From Caryophanales bacterium UBA2298 (GTDB lineage Bacteria > Bacillota_I > Bacilli_A > Izemoplasmatales > Hujiaoplasmataceae): a DNA stretch of 6,095 nucleotides. Shown here piece by piece: positions 5,991 through 6,095 of the stretch. The stretch spans positions 1-6,095 of the forward strand of contig DDWA01000050.1 of the NCBI GenBank assembly GCA_002345425.1. The letters are read 5' to 3'. The notes beneath the pieces are model-generated. The model was not told the DNA's origin and searched no databases. It was given only the letters and a program-made list of their open reading frames with translations. Every line of letters begins with the position of its first letter. The first letter of the stretch is position 1. Made by a program: the position numbers and the translations under genes.

Positions 5991-6095
5991 ATGAATTTAT
6001 CAAAAGAAGATTTAAAAACTATACTTGGTTTTCAAAAAGGGGAAATTACTGAGTATTATGTTTATCAAAATATTGCTAAAAGGGAAAAAGTTGAA
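5991..6095 (+). CDS. N-terminus of a probable ferritin-like/VIT1-CCC1-type protein (partial)
   Basis: Thirty-five codons are visible before the window ends, starting at ATG 5991 behind a good Shine-Dalgarno site and promoter. The residues form an amphipathic helix containing ILGFQKGEITEYYVY (11-25). This resembles the first helix of rubrerythrin-like ferritin domains that precede VIT1/CCC1 iron or manganese transporters, where the two Glu (here Glu18 and Glu21) belong to a metal site. That would make it a metal-handling protein, but the match rests on pattern memory over one helix. A stand-alone rubrerythrin-family protein is equally possible. It diverges from the oxidoreductase gene across a 270-base gap that contains only promoters and repeats. 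Confidence 0.5.
   Translation, partial: MNLSKEDLKTILGFQKGEITEYYVYQNIAKREKVE

Overview
This is an AT-rich window (by eye roughly two thirds A+T) from a low-GC Gram-positive-type bacterium. The evidence is strong AGGAGG-type ribosome binding sites, a lipoprotein-type solute-binding protein, U-tract hairpin terminators and compact gene spacing. Every Trp codon I checked is TGG, and TGA ends the permease gene, so Mycoplasma-style code 4 (TGA = Trp) is not supported. A Bacillota or Acholeplasma/Izemoplasma-like member of the Mycoplasmatota fits, but the genus cannot be fixed from the sequence alone.

Layout from left to right. (1) Positions 1-57 hold the probable last codons of a plus-strand gene and its strong hairpin terminator. 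(2) Positions 55-1332 (minus) hold one full-length Major Facilitator Superfamily transporter frame of 425 codons plus stop, broken by two in-frame TAG codons. There is no frameshift. Both TAGs sit where the family normally has, or plausibly has, tryptophan. (3) Positions 1333-1485 are a divergent promoter region, followed by a small flavodoxin-family gene (plus, 1486-1917). (4) Positions 1920-1966 form a shared hairpin terminator between convergent genes. (5) Positions 1952-4234 (minus) are a compact three-gene amino-acid-type ABC importer operon transcribed in the order binding lipoprotein, permease, ATPase, with both junctions overlapping. A promoter lies at 4263-4290. (6) Positions 4336-5720 (minus) are a monocistronic FAD/NAD(P)H pyridine nucleotide-disulfide oxidoreductase of the CoA-disulfide reductase/NADH oxidase type, with its own terminator and a near-consensus promoter flanked by two matching palindromes. 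(7) From 5991 (plus) the window ends inside the first 35 codons of a gene that looks like a ferritin-like/VIT1-CCC1-type protein.

The flavodoxin, the FAD/NAD(P)H oxidoreductase and the possible ferritin-like protein suggest a loosely redox- and iron-related neighbourhood around an amino-acid importer. They are separate transcription units, so joint function is only inferred. The two points most worth following are the double-amber transporter and the paired palindromes on the oxidoreductase promoter. I saw no tRNA, rRNA, CRISPR array, insertion sequence or riboswitch, and no gene-free stretch over 300 bases. The longest gap is 5721-5990 (270 bases) and it holds only regulatory sequence.
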